Below are positions 23,680 through 36,124 of a DNA stretch of 64,000 nt, in pieces (positions within the stretch are counted from its first letter, which is position 1; each line of letters opens with the position of its first letter). The DNA is from Channa striata (lineage: Eukaryota; Chordata; Actinopteri; Anabantiformes; Channidae): the NCBI GenBank assembly GCA_033026295.1, contig CM065171.1:6341957-6405956 (forward strand). The letters are read 5' to 3'. The position numbers and the translations under genes were made by a program. The notes beneath the pieces are model-generated. The model was given only the letters and a program-made list of their open reading frames with translations, was not told where the DNA came from and did not search any database.

Positions 23680-24010
23680 ACACGGTGGGCTGGAATTCAA
23701 TACTCGCTTACCAATTTAAAGCAGCTGAACATTTCAGACAACATAATCTCAGAAACAAACCATTTATATTTGAATGGCCGCTGTGGATCCGAGTTAATGG
23801 ATGCGAACTTGATGATGACCTTGATGTCATTAAGCAAGTCATCTGTAAAGGCAATGATGGCGTCAATTCAGGCTGCAGTAAAGTGGACATACATCAGAGC
23901 TATTTCCCTTTGTCAGTAATGACAGCTTTGATGAGCATCTACGTCAGCTGCAGTCCTAATCAGCTGGATGATCCAGCACGGAGACATAAACAGAGGACTG
24001 CTCAAATGCT
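23680..24010. promoter_or_regulatory. Candidate conserved non-coding element
   Basis: Dense, non-repetitive sequence with GATGTCATTAAGCAAGTC, GGCGTCAATTCAGGCTGCAG and AGTAATGACAGCTTTGATGA. The TGACAG word is the MEIS/TALE half-site and TTAAGC/AATTCA words surround it. Frames of 100 and 115 residues on the plus strand overlap each other in different phases, with no sign that either is translated. Assignment is by texture only. Confidence 0.3.
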
Positions 24011-24540
24011 GCTTTTAACCACATCCGTTTAAAACATTAACGTTTTACATTAAACTCAGATGGAATATTCAAAGGATGATAAAGAGAAGCAACAAACTGT
24101 CTAAAAAGAACAGCCCAAAATGCCAACTTGGACTTAAATATTAACTGATTACATTTTAGTGGCCAGAGGTCAGAGGTCAAGGTTAGTGTGACCTCACTTC
24201 CGTTGAATTCATGTGGTGACCACGGGAACACCGCAGGGGCTTCCACTTGGACTGATCCGAATGAACTGATTAGAATATTAGTCTGGACAGACATGCAAGT
24301 GAAGTGCCACTTGACTACTTGCTAGTGCAAGACTTTCAGCAAAATTTTAGATGAAGACAAGTTATTTGTGTAGATGCTCTCGATTTCTAATATTTGTTTA
24401 TTGATGGATGAAAGTGTGCAATAATTTAGTATTTTTTCCCTGCATGTGCACTTTACTAAAAACATAAACACTTCAGACTTACATTCATATACATCACCTC
24501 CGGTTAGTAACTAAAGAAATCTGACGGATATTTTTGCACT
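24011..24540. other. Intergenic or intronic DNA, no gene seen
   Basis: Ordinary sequence. A minus frame of 85 residues has no recognisable feature. Confidence 0.5.
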
Positions 24541-24652
24541 TGACCTGTCCAGACTGGACCCTGCCTCTGCCCTGTGACAGCTAAGATAGGCTCCAGCCAC
24601 ATTGCAACCCTATGCAGCATAAGCAGTTACGGATAATAGATGGATTGGTAGA
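24541..24652 (+). mobile_element. Fish SINE-type repeat, tail fragment
   Basis: Carries the ordered phrases TGACCTGTCCAGACTGGACC, CTGCCTCTGCCCTGTGACAG, GATAGGCTCCAGCC, CAACCCTATGCAGCATAAGC and GATAATAGATGGATTGG. This matches the 3' part of the widespread fish repeat ending 'ataggctccagc...gaccctgaacaggataagcggttacagataatggatgg'. Only the tail is present, in the opposite orientation to the head fragment 1.4 kb to the left. Confidence 0.78.
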
Positions 24653-26481
24653 TAACAGTCTCCAACTAGTAGCATAAATATGAGTATATGACCTACATGT
24701 TAAGCAGCAGTTTTGAGTTTGGGAGAAAGTTGGTTAAACTCTGCTTTTACTGCTTTTAATCGTAACCTGTCGGTGTTGTACTCAGCTTGTATATTTTGCC
24801 CTCTACCCACTTAGGCTTTAACCATCACAGTTACACAACTGTTATGTAGAAAACATTTACACGTACCTGTTATATTTGGACAGTAAAAAGCAAATGGAAA
24901 TCTTGCTTTATCATTTAAAAAATTTATGTAATATAATGTAGTGTGTGATACAACATTCTAGAACAGTGAAACACTATATATGTGGAGCTCCTTCAACACA
25001 AAATGAGGTTTGTGTTTTTGTACACCAAAAATATTCCTCGTATGTATCAAAATGTGAATGTGACACTTCTGAACACCACAAACAGGTACAGCTGTGGATT
25101 GTGAAAAAAAAAATACTCACACACAAGCGAATTAAAGCAAAGGCTGTGATCTCAGTTTGAGGTGAACTGAATTTTTCTCCACTTTCAGGTGCAGTTTGAG
25201 CAGATGGCTCTTAACCATATGCTTTGGGAGGGAAGAAGTTTGCCAACAACCTCGGGGACGTCGGTTTGTGCAGGTCTACTTTCGTCTGAGGTTATTTTTA
25301 CTGGGTACTTAAGAGAGGCTGGAAAAAAGGGAATGAATTTCTACTGGCATAACTGTAAAAATTACTGGCATGCTATATGTGGATGGGCTACAAATACAGG
25401 TGTAGTTAATCCAGTCCAAATACGCTTGCTTGAGAGTTTACGCATTTAACTGACATTTCTATCCAGGGAGACATTTAGAGAGTGACTGCAGTGAAAAAAA
25501 AGAAGACTCAATTCCCTTATCGCTCGGAAAGAGCCAATAGCCATGAGTGTACGGCTGTTTTTAGAAAGGTACAAGAAATATTATTTAAGAAAACGTTTTC
25601 AAATCAGCCAGTAAAGCACTAGAATAACCTCATTGTCCCTGAAGGACAAACAGTATCTTAGCTACAGAGCACTTAGATTTCAGTCAAACCGGAATCCTCA
25701 CCATGTACAGTATAAATCTTACTGAATATGAAAGTGTGTATACAGACCATTACACAGTGAGACAATATAATTTCATTTACAGGAATTATCCACCGTTCCG
25801 CTGGTGAGGCAGTCTCGGTTCATCCTCTTACATTTGACATTCCCTATTTTAAGCTCTACATGTCATGTCTCTTTCATTTGAAATTAGGCTTTGATGAATA
25901 TTGTATGAAAAAGAACCTGCTTGCAAAGAGACTGACCTTCACAGCTGCTTTGCTGCAGTGTTTGAAGTATTGTCAAGTCCTGTGGGCTTACGAAGGCACT
26001 TAGACTAACAGAAGTAGAAAGAAAAGGACTGCAAAATATTTAACTAACATTGCCTTGATTTGAAAAGGCTAGCCGCAAGGCTCAACAGGCGAGGGCTTAA
26101 TCACCAGGACGGTGGTATTTGAAAGAGCACTTTAAATGCCCTTTCTCCTTGTTCTGTATTGGTGAGCTGTCTACGTTCGCCCAGTCAGCTGCACAGCTGT
26201 GGTAAAGGTTAATCTGTCCATGTCAGATATCACAGATATCCCAGATATGATTGGATTAAAATAACAAACTGGGAGAAACCCAGCTAACAATCGCACACTG
26301 TGATTGTCTCTATTTGTCATTTTTCTGCTTTACCTATTTGATGTTGTCAAGGCGTCACCTTTAAAAACATGTGGGGATCATGCAGCTTGCCAAAAGCTCT
26401 TTTTTTTTTGGCCGATGAGACTGTCCTCCTGTAAAATGTGACTAGGTAGGTTGTTTTTGTACAAGCAGGAAACCTACTACC
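24653..26481. other. Intergenic or intronic DNA, no gene seen
   Basis: AT-leaning sequence with frames up to 86 residues and no motif. GATATCACAGATATCCCAGA at about 26226-26245 is a small local repeat. Confidence 0.55.
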
Positions 26482-26740
26482 ATGGGACGACGCCACAGAA
26501 AAGTTCACAGGGAGGAGGACGGGCTGGATGGATGAGTCAACAAAGCAGAGGACTTTCCCACAGGAGGCGGCAGTTCGAACTCTGTGTGAAACAAAAAACA
26601 AGTTTGTTGCTTCGTTGCAACATGTCACCTGGTGAGAATTGTGAACAGCGTGTGATAAATCTAAGAGTTAGGACAAAACTGCAGCGTTTTAACTCAACTT
26701 AACCACGTAGATTTACGACGCAACCAACATCACAGCTTCA
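26482..26740. repeat. Dispersed repeat sharing a core with 47416-47456
   Basis: Contains GATGAGTCAACAAAGCAGAG, GGCGGCAGTTCGAACTCTGT and then AACAAGTTTGTTGCTTCGTT at about 26598-26617. The last phrase recurs at 47416 with continuing similarity for about 40 bp (GTCAC, then GTGAG). The GTTCGAACTC word suggests a tRNA-like head. It ends near CGTAGATTTACGACGCAACC. Family not named. Confidence 0.55.
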
Positions 26741-29300
26741 TTCCTCAGGTTTTAACTGTTTAGTTGCTGCACTGTAGATACCACATTGGTACGGTAAGAG
26801 ACAGCATCTGGTATTTTGGTGTCTGTATCCAAAAGCTTCGTACTTTAGGCAGAAACCTCCCTGTCTACACTGGCCGCCTCATTACAAACATTTCTTTGGG
26901 ACAGGCTCCTATATTGGAGTCGAGGTTGGAGGGCTACTTGGGTAAACAGGGTTTGGTATGAAAAACATTTCATGAAGCCACGAATGACATTGTCTCAAAA
27001 AGTGCAACATGGGTCTGATGAGCCTCGGACCTGGTGCAGAGTGCCCCTGCTGAGCCCAGTCCACCACATCCTTAACATCATGGCTGACCTGTGCACATAA
27101 CTATTACTTGATTTCATTTTTTCCTTTTACAGTCTGATGGTCGACTCCGCTGCCAGCCATCTGAAGAGTTTTGAGTAAATAACTACTGACTTTTTAATCA
27201 AAGACACTGAGGCTTATGGCTCCACCTTAACACACATGCCTGAAACATCTGGACGACCAGCTGCTCCTTTCGCTAATCCGATCAGCTCCTTAATGTTCTC
27301 TGAGAACATCTGGCAGTGCCTCAGTTCTTTGATTCATCTCATCTGGCAGAACTTTGCTATTTGGCCTTTACCTTGCTCAGTAAGCATTTTAAAAACACAC
27401 TTTGAAGAATGTCAATGCTTCTCACTGGACCCCATCAGCAGAAAAGTGGAGACCCCAAAAATAGAATATTTTCCTGTAACCAAATCTGTGGCAGTGGAGT
27501 GTTTCCCTGCAGGGTATTTGTGCTTTCACCGCAGCCTCAGGTGACACTAATCGTTGGCTCATTTGCTCTTTTTAACGTGTCACTGACAGTTCAGACTCGG
27601 GGTTATTCGTACTAGCGGCCTGTTAATATCTGCTGTTATAATGTCGGGCAGAATGGCTGCAGGCTCCACTGGCTGCACTCCACATCCCTCACTTGCCTTC
27701 GAAGCAGAAAAATGACACAGCCTTCATTGCAGAAGGTGACCAGGATGATTGCCCCTGTAGATCTAAATCAAACTTCTGCGCGAGATTACCTTTCAAAAGG
27801 ATGTATGAGACATGTTGGGAATGTCTTGAGGAATAGATGACACTTTTAGGTAATGTTGCGCCACCATTAATAATGATATTATAACCAAGGAGGTAGGGGG
27901 TAACATGATTACAGCCCCATGTCCTAATATAATCAATGCTGATTATAATTATAAGACTGATGACAATGGGATATCTAATAATACTTTCCAAAATCTAATA
28001 AAGAATTCTATTTCAAGCATGCATTAAAGCATTGTACAAGTTCAAGGGTGTGGTCTCAGGCTCTGGAGCCCCAAACTAAACAATAAATATGCTAAATATC
28101 AAGACAGACGTCCGTACGCGGACAATTTTGTCAGACAGGCCTATCGGGAGGCTTCTGCAGTGCTTGGCCTGCTTCCTGTTCAAAACCTGGGCTGCAGAGC
28201 GTCTGTTGGGGCAGCTGTCCAAACTACAGCCCAAACAGGCCCTGTGCCATCTTTCCACAAATTCAGCCTCAAGCTGTCAAGCTCAAGAAAGCTCTGGCAC
28301 ACTTGTGGGTGGTGGAAATGGTCGCCATTCAGCACGGAAACACTATCTTGGTACATTTAGATGGACGGACGTGGAGATCGGCTCCATACGTGGTGAATGG
28401 TGCCTCACAAAGTAGCCTGTGACCATGATGAAACTGGCATTCAAGATGCTGAATTCGAGAGCGGCACGGCTCTGCCTGCAGACAACGCAGGCAGCACAGC
28501 GCTCAACCTTCCCTTTGTTTATTCCTCCCTCTCATCTCATCCGTGTCACACTGCTGAATGCCTGGCCTAAATACATGCTTGGAGAACCTGTCATAAATTG
28601 TATGCTGTGCTCTCTAAAAATGTCTCTTTTCTTGGATGTGCTGCCGATGAGGTGCCGGTTTCACCCAGACCCCGTGGCTCAATCTCTGTACTCTTAAAAT
28701 TGTCAGTTGAAATCATTTTACCCACTTGAGTGCAGGTTGTTATGAACTCAACCTTGGCTAATCCACACAGCAAGGCATCTGATGGCTTCCTTGTAAGGAG
28801 AATATTGCTGGATATCATGTGATAAATCTTGATTGTGAGCAATCTGCTTTGAGGAGATTCGGTGTGGCACATTGATCAATAAAGCGAGTGGTTTGATCAC
28901 CTCCGGGGGCCGTGCAGTTGTTGTACGTGTCACTTTTCAATTCAATAAGCTACACAGCCGTTGCTTCCCCCCGCAGAGCCCGTCTCTGTGTTTGTCTCTG
29001 TATATACGCTGAGAATGTTCTTTATGAGGCTCTTCCAATAGAGCTCGCTCCTTCAGGCAGTCACGTATGAGTGCTGGGAAAAAAAGGGCAAAACATACAC
29101 ATAGGACAATGTGATAAGATATTGGTGCCAACAGAGCTGAGTCTGGAAACCGAAACTCGATTGTTTGCCTTCACTTGCAGCCTGCTCTTCTTCAAATGGA
29201 GATTTCTTGCCGGATAAAGATGTTTTAGAAAAGCAAGTAACTTCACTTCAGAATGCACATCTAAAGACCCTTTGGGATTGGGTGGAACATGATGTTTGCA
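26741..29300. other. Intergenic or intronic DNA, no gene seen
   Basis: Mixed composition. Frames up to 108 residues (28089-28415, plus) overlap frames on the other strand and show no protein family. The 27190-27690 part is non-repetitive and could hold a conserved element. No gene is supported. Confidence 0.5.
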
Positions 29301-29303
29301 GAT

Positions 29304-29329
29304 AAAAAAAAAAAAAAAAAAAAAAAAAA
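29304..29329 (+). repeat. A26 homopolymer
   Basis: Uninterrupted run of 26 A residues preceded by GATGTTTGCAGAT. It might be a retroposon tail, but no recognisable retroposon body lies on its left and no target duplication was seen. Confidence 0.95.
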
Positions 29330-30628
29330 GGACTAATATCAACTGAACCAAAATGGACAACGATCCCTGTGGAGCAGCCTCCTGAATTCACGTCCCCGAG
29401 ATTCCAGTGGATGTATACGCAGGACCTCCTTCACACACTGGTCATGTTTTTGTCAGATACATAACCAACTCAGGCATGCTTAACTGAAACAAAGGGAAGC
29501 AGACACGGTAGATAAAAGGGAGAAAAGATACAGGAGGGAAAACAAAAAGCTAAGACGCCGAGCTCGGGCTTGTTTTTCTCGGGCTCGATGAACAGCTCTC
29601 AGTGCATCATTTGTTTCTGGCTAATTAAGAAACGTTCACAAACGTGGGGAGGTGCCATAGTAAGAGACTGTAATGATCTGTCACCTATGCTGAGAGCATG
29701 GTGCGGATCTGATTGGCTGTGACATCTCCCCTGGTGGATAACCTTCAAGACAGCGAGAGGGGGGCAGCTTCGCTTCTATCATACCGATGTAGCTACAGAA
29801 AAAAAAAATGATGATGATGTGTAGTTCTTATTACCTGTAATTAAACATAGTACAAACATCAATTAGGCCGGTTGGTGGAACACTTTCTCCACAACAACAA
29901 TCATGAGTTAGCAACCGTGACTAGCACAGAAGGTCAGTAAACTCTGGGTCAGCGTTTGCTGATATCGGAAGGTGGAATTTAGTCTTTCTACAATCAAAAC
30001 AACAAGCAAGCGTGTTAGGAATGTGTGGGACGTTATATATCATATTAAAAATCTCCTTTCACAACAAGCACATACTACTTTACACACGGAATGGATGGAT
30101 TTTTGGAAACATTAGCACAGCCCTGTGTTTTTTTTTCAGCCTCAAATCAACAACCTTTTGCTTCAATAATTATTAGTAATATTGATCAATAAATCTGTTA
30201 TAATTATATATGTGCAAAAATGAATTTGAGACTTAGCAAACACTTAATATATGGATGTATGGAACAAAGAACTACTGTCTGTGCTAAAGGAAAGTATAGT
30301 CGCATCATATGGGGGAGGTGCAAAAACTCGATTTTGTTTTCCTGCCACAATTTCTTTGTATTGGGTGTAAAGCCGTAGATACCGTCAGAGGGCTATTTTA
30401 AGCGACAGGTCATGTTCAATCTTTCATCTCTTTGTAAGAAATCTATCACTGAAAAAGTCAGCCAGAGCCACCTCCTGTGACATCTCAAACTGGGGCTGAA
30501 CGGCTCCTGTATCTCTCTGGGATCACAGGTGATCTGTCATAGCAGGCAGCTGTTTTGTATGCTGTTCAGAGTCTCCTCACAACAGCATCTGCTCCCTCCA
30601 CATTCGCCCAATCAGCTGCCCTGTGCGT

Positions 30629-30629
<1 letters not shown>
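29330..30629. other. Intergenic or intronic DNA, no gene seen
   Basis: No frame of note. About 29560-29780 is a mixed, non-repetitive patch (GGCTAATTAAGAAACG, CTGATTGGCTGTGACATC) that could be a conserved non-coding element. Confidence 0.5.

Positions 30630-30671
<42 letters not shown>
30630..30671. repeat. (CA)21 microsatellite
   Basis: Uninterrupted CA dinucleotide run of 42 bp, the longest clean microsatellite in the window. Confidence 0.98.
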
Positions 30672-30674
<3 letters not shown>

Positions 30675-31596
30675 TCACACACTATTCTAGTCAGCTGGTG
30701 AATCTCTTTGTGCTGCATGCCCTCTCCAACCCTGCTGTTTATCTACACTTTCCCTGACACAATCCCCCTAAACATGGAGGCGGCAGAGTCATACCTGAGT
30801 ACAAGCATTTTCTAAGAAGCAGAGTTTAGCCTGTCAGCAGGCCGGCTTTGCTGTAAAGCTACGTGAATGCACAGGGAATCAGGGCTGCAGTGGTTGGATG
30901 GGCACTGTAACAATTAGTTGCGGTGGAGGACAGAGCACAAGCATCTCTGGCTGTGAATATGCATGCTGTGGTTCTCCGCTCCTTGTCACGGGGACTTAAT
31001 AAAAATGCACGACTCAACAAGGGGCACTGAGCAGAAAGATTAAAGTTGGCTAAGCCACCAAACTGCCTGCATCTCTTGAATTTTACATCTCATCGGCCTG
31101 GAGGCACAGTCTCTCCCTCTGACATACTCCACTGGTCATTCAGGCACATCTGAATGTATGCACCAGTGTGTCTGAAGTGATACAGGAAGGCCTCTCCAAT
31201 CTCCTCGCCGATGGCTTGGAACAATGCCAGCAGAGCTCAGCGACACTGCATCTCTTCTCTGGATCTGAGCAGGCCCCGGATAAGGACCGCGGTGACCAAA
31301 GGATTCCTGACTTGGGTCAGTCTGGCAGCCGTAGATCCACCAGGTTGACACAGATGGAGGTACAGATGACTAAATCTGACTCACACAGCCCTGGGTGGAA
31401 GCATTTGGTAATTGTGCACACTGGCAGAAAGAGGTAACATCAAAGAGTTTGAATGTGATTCAAATAGTAAGTAATAGGTGAGCGGATGGCAGGAAGATCC
31501 AGGCATCTCAATCATGTCTGCCAACCTGAAATACATTTCAAATGGAACATTTGATCTAACAATATTTTCGTACACTGCCTGAAAAAGTAATTAACT
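30672..31596. other. Intergenic or intronic DNA, no gene seen
   Basis: An 89-residue plus frame (31168-31437) and a 71-residue minus frame cover the same GC-richer patch. Neither has a recognisable domain or splice-bounded edges, so neither is called. Confidence 0.5.
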
Positions 31597-31800
31597 TGAA
31601 TCAGAATCAGAATCAGAAAGCAGTTTATTGCCAGGCACAGTTAAGAACATTTAACAGTTCTAGGAATTTGTCTTGGTGACAGGGGCAAACACAAAAGTTA
31701 AAGTGCAAAGGTGTGACAAAATATGAAATATGTACAGAAATAATATAATACAATAAAAATACAAGTAAGATAAGTGAGTGTACAATGTGACTAGACTACT
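31597..31800 (+). repeat. Dispersed repeat with AATCAG head
   Basis: Starts with three AATCAG units (31599-31616), then AAAGCAGTTTATTGCCAGGC, GGAATTTGTCTTGGTGACAG and an A-rich body (AAATATGAAATATGTACAG, ATACAATAAAAATACAAG). This order matches a widespread fish repeat that begins 'gaatcagaatcag...tttattggcc' and has 'ggaatttg.cttggt' in its body. The right edge is uncertain. Confidence 0.68.
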
Positions 31801-34800
31801 GACAGTAATATATTTCTGTATCTGTTCAATTAAAACTTTTATGTTATGCACAACATTTACTCCTCAAAGCCCCACATTCCATAATCTTCCACCTATAATC
31901 CTCTACAGACAACGCGGTGTCAACTGTTGGGGGATGCGGCCGCCATCTTGTGAGCTCTGTGGTCTGTGTACTTGTGCTATAGTGAAATGCTTTACCCTTT
32001 TTCTTTGCTTCACTAAAAAGTCATGTGAAGGTGGAGATGGGGACAAACGGGCCGTTCTCAATTTCTATCAACTCAAAGAAAGATTTGCTCATTTTTTAAG
32101 CTATGCAGCGCAGTTTACAGCCAGCACTTGCTCAAGTTAAGGCAGCTCTCCTCTGACCTATCACAACGATTTTTAGAATCACTATAGACTCCAGCTCATC
32201 AACAGAAAGGCTCAGTAAATCTTAAAAGTTCGTGTAACTTCCAATTTCTCTGTAACATTTGAGATTTTTGACTAAGTGAGCACAAAACATAAAAAACACA
32301 TTACAATTTATTGAGAGTTTTGAACATCCAAAACAGAACAAAGACAACTTTTCCGCATTAGAAAGAAAATCTCGTGTTGCAGGTAGAATCTCGTCTCTCA
32401 AGGGCTTTGTATTTTAGTTAAATTATAGCATCACTACCTGTAACCATGAAATCCCCATATGTCGTGAATAGTGAAACTCAGTACCTGCTCGCGAACGGAT
32501 GATTTAGGTTATTGTGAGGGGTGATTCATCCTTCTCCTACTCCATCACAGGAAATAACGACAGTAGCGGTCTGTCTATGTGTGGGCTACCATCTGCTTCT
32601 CTTTCACATTCATTGAGCATCATCATTGCAGTCAGAAATGGAGGGATACATCATTTCTTCCCGGCCATATGTATTCATCAGAGGCAGAAGCCTTCACTTG
32701 ATATTCAAAAAACAGCCATGTTACTCTGTCAGCGTACACGGTCTGATTTCCAGGCTCTTTGTAACACTCTGATTCTCTCCCACTTTCTTTTTTGGTCTTC
32801 TCCATCTCGTTCCTTTTAACTTTGTCAGGGAGAAAGGATTCATTATTTGAATACATCCACTCTGACGCTAATTTGTAGGAAAGTGAAACGGAGACTGATG
32901 CCCTCTCCGACCTGAATCTGCCGTGTCTAATTATGCAGTCTACCTTTTTTTAGGTCACACCTGGTGTCACAGCGCCACACTCCAGCAATGTTAAGTGGTG
33001 CTTTTAATGGGTTTTCTGCCACCGGTTCAAGTTAAAAAATAAGGACCAGCGTGGACCGCTCTGTATTAGGGATCAAAATTACCTGCAAGAGAGGGCAGAA
33101 TCATTTAATACTGTATCTTGAGGAAGAGAAGGGTGCAGTGAAAAATTGAAATGAAGCAATTCCAGGCTGGGGGATGTTATATTAATAATTTCATTAGTCA
33201 TTTTTATGTTACTGCAAGTATGTTATATGGTTTGAATGCAAAAACACTTAAGCATAGGGAGTCTCTGCTTTTGTAATATAGACAACGAAAAGAAGTTTAT
33301 TACTCATAGTGAAACGTGTTTATCTGTATTTATAACCATGTCATACATGAGATGTAAAGATAATAAAAAAATTGTCTTCCTCTGGTTCTTTTTTGGCAAA
33401 TCAAAATTGGAATTTATTTGATTTGTCACCAGCTCCCAGCTTTAAATTTAAATCACATATATGCAGCTCATTAGTGGCAAAGTTGCATTTAAAAATGTAA
33501 GTTTTCTACTTTTTTATGCAGAGGAAATGCATTTTTAATTCTCCAGTATGAAATGACTTTTGTACTGACTGACAGTGTTTGATTTGTTGTATATGTGAAT
33601 TCTATGTACAGGCATTAAAAATGTTTTTACTGATTCAGTTCCAATAACAGTGTAGGTGGTTAAATAATTTAGCTGCTGTGTATTTTGACAGTCTGGTCAT
33701 TAATTAATGTTGGCACCATTAAAGTGTGACAGAAACAGCGGATAGATCAGTTTCCTAAATAACAAGAGGTGAACACAGAGCTACTGTTAGTGTGGTGGAG
33801 CTGACGGCAACTTAGCAAAAAGTGACACTGGGGTCACATGCTGCTGTTGTTAGGCGGAAAAATTTGCATCGATAATTTGAAATGGCAAAAAGAGAGTATT
33901 GCACATTAAGCTAGTAAAAAATGTTACTTCATCAGAAATTAATTAAAGTGAATTTATTTTAATTATTTCATGGCCATCCAAACTTAAATACCATCCTTGT
34001 GTTACTTCTGATGATGAAGAAACAGTTGCACTAGTTGAATGTGCATTAATTATATAGTCGATTAAAAACAGGTTTTACTCTTTTTGTCATTTCAAAATAA
34101 GTAAACCTTTGCACCCAATTTGCATAAAGCTAAATTGTTGATTTGTGTCTAAAACCCTCATTATCAGGATACGCTTGCTGAAAACACAAGCAGTGTTTTC
34201 AGTATGTTACATGCTGTACTATGTACGATAATACTGCAATGTGGAGATAAACAGTAAACAGTTATTATTTCTGTGTTCTTGCAGTATTTTCTATGATGAT
34301 TTTTATATACTTGTAATTAATAACAAATATTACCTCATTTAAAAATAGAACAACATAGTAGCTCTACTGGCAAGAAATATTATTTTTATACTGTCTTCCT
34401 TGAACAATATACAATGTCACCTAAGGCTACTGTAAAGTTTTCCACTCTGCTCCTCCCTGCTTCACCTTCCTCTGCTACTTGCTTCAGCTTTCTGCCATTC
34501 GTCACGCTCTGCACAGCCTTTCAGACTAACTCCACGTATTAGTCATTTTCTGTATTGAACAAATAAGAATACTGCAAAACTCTGATCAAGCTGAAATAAT
34601 TAAAATTCTCTGACTGGTTAGAAGAGCGTCACCAAAGAATGTTAGAGGTGAATATGTCTTCACTGCTGCCAGTGTTGGCCAGTGAGTCATCAGCCTCGCT
34701 CCTCAACAAGATACATTTTGAAATATACATCAGCTAAAGTAAAGATAAAAACTATTGCTTTAAAATAAGAGGCATTCAGTGGCACTGTTAAACGGCTGTT

Positions 34801-35315
34801 GACGTGCTTTTAAGCAAATGATTTCACCTTAGTTGTTCTACCAGTTGCTATTTGACCAACAGAGAACTGTGGGTAAACACAAAAGCTGCATTTAAGTAAC
34901 TGGTAAAAAAACTTTTATTATTCTGATACTTTGACTGTTTGATGGTTTGACTTTTATCAAACTAAAAAGCTGAATAGCCCTATTTCGCAAATCAAAAGGT
35001 GCATAAACTCCATTTAGGTGGGTTTATCCTGCTCTGCATTCTTGCTGCAAAGTGAATTTCAGTCTAAATCTCCTGACACTGAGGCTTTGCTTAACAGGAG
35101 TTGAGACAGAAAGCCCAAGGCACTGAAAATGAAGGACTGTTAAATAATTTTTGTCAGAATGGGTGTCAGACTTGGCTTCAAGCAGAAAAGGCTGCAGCAA
35201 CATGGGATGGTCCTGTGGGGAGAAGCGTGTGTCATGCTCAACGCCTTTACAACATACCGAACAAAGCCGCAACTTGAAAAGCACACACATGCTGAAAGTA
35301 TTTTGCATAATCTGC
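31801..35315. other. AT-leaning DNA, no gene seen
   Basis: Frames up to 120 residues (31778-32140) lack any recognisable family. 33180-34400 is strongly AT-rich. Nothing is called. Confidence 0.55.
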
Positions 35316-35339
35316 GTGTGTGTGTGTGTGTGTGTGTGT
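35316..35339. repeat. (GT)12 microsatellite
   Basis: Clean GT run. It produces Thr-His and Cys-Val repeats in overlapping chance frames of 72-116 residues on both strands. Confidence 0.96.
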
Positions 35340-36124
35340 TCAGACCAATTTCGTTTAGCATTCACATAAATCAAATGGGATCACCAAGTTTCAGCATCTG
35401 ACTCTTGCATATTAGTGTAAGACAACTAAAGGTTAAAGAAAACAGCCTCCATTTTTTTTTCTGTGACCCTGAAATGATCACATATTTTTATATGTTACAT
35501 ACACATGTAATCAGGATAACATCTTACGTCAGACATTCAGGTGAGTTTTGACTTTTGAAAGTGTTTGCAGGGAACAAGTGGAGAAATTAGAGGATTCCTT
35601 TCTCAAGGTAACCCAGCAAACTAATGCATTCTCTTGTTTTGTCTCATCTAGACTATTGCAGGCCCGTCAAATTCTTTGCTCAGCTAAAAATGAGACTACC
35701 ACACTTACTGCTAGAAACAAGGTCCACAATGAATGACGATTTTGTTGTTTCGTGTCTCAGATTCTTAGTGTTTGATTCATCTGCTTGTGTAATTTAATGG
35801 TTTGTCTGAGAGTTAGTCGTGCTTCTACTTTATGTTTTCACTAGCACCTACACGATTCAGGAAGGTACAGGAGTAAAGATTATAGATATTAATATTTGTA
35901 GATAAACAAAGAAAGCGTGGTTACAAGTCTCCTCTCCTTGAATTCTGAAAATATCACTATAACATATGTAGAGCCTGAATGTACCGTAGTTCTTATTGTA
36001 AACAGTCGCCTCTGAGGCAGCCGAACAGCGAAAGACCAGGCGGCTCAGATGAAAATCCCATAAAATGGTCCACAATAGGTCTGTGTGCCGTGGGACCAAC
36101 TTGCCAAGCAACTGTGGCATCTGT
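35340..36124. other. Intergenic or intronic DNA, no gene seen
   Basis: Ordinary sequence, no frame or repeat of note. Confidence 0.5.

Noticed and set aside
23617..24032. Overlapping plus frames of 100 and 115 residues
   Set aside because: They occupy different phases of the same bases and neither resembles a protein; low stop density fits a non-coding conserved patch equally well.
29280..29330. A26 as the poly(A) tail of a processed pseudogene or LINE
   Set aside because: No retroposon body or coding-like sequence could be recognised immediately to the left.
31136..31437. Possible exon in a GC-richer patch
   Set aside because: Plus and minus frames cover the same bases, no splice-bounded segment or known domain could be supported.
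35024..35401. Frames of 72-116 residues over the GT microsatellite
   Set aside because: Openness is caused by the dinucleotide repeat; all four frames coexist on both strands.
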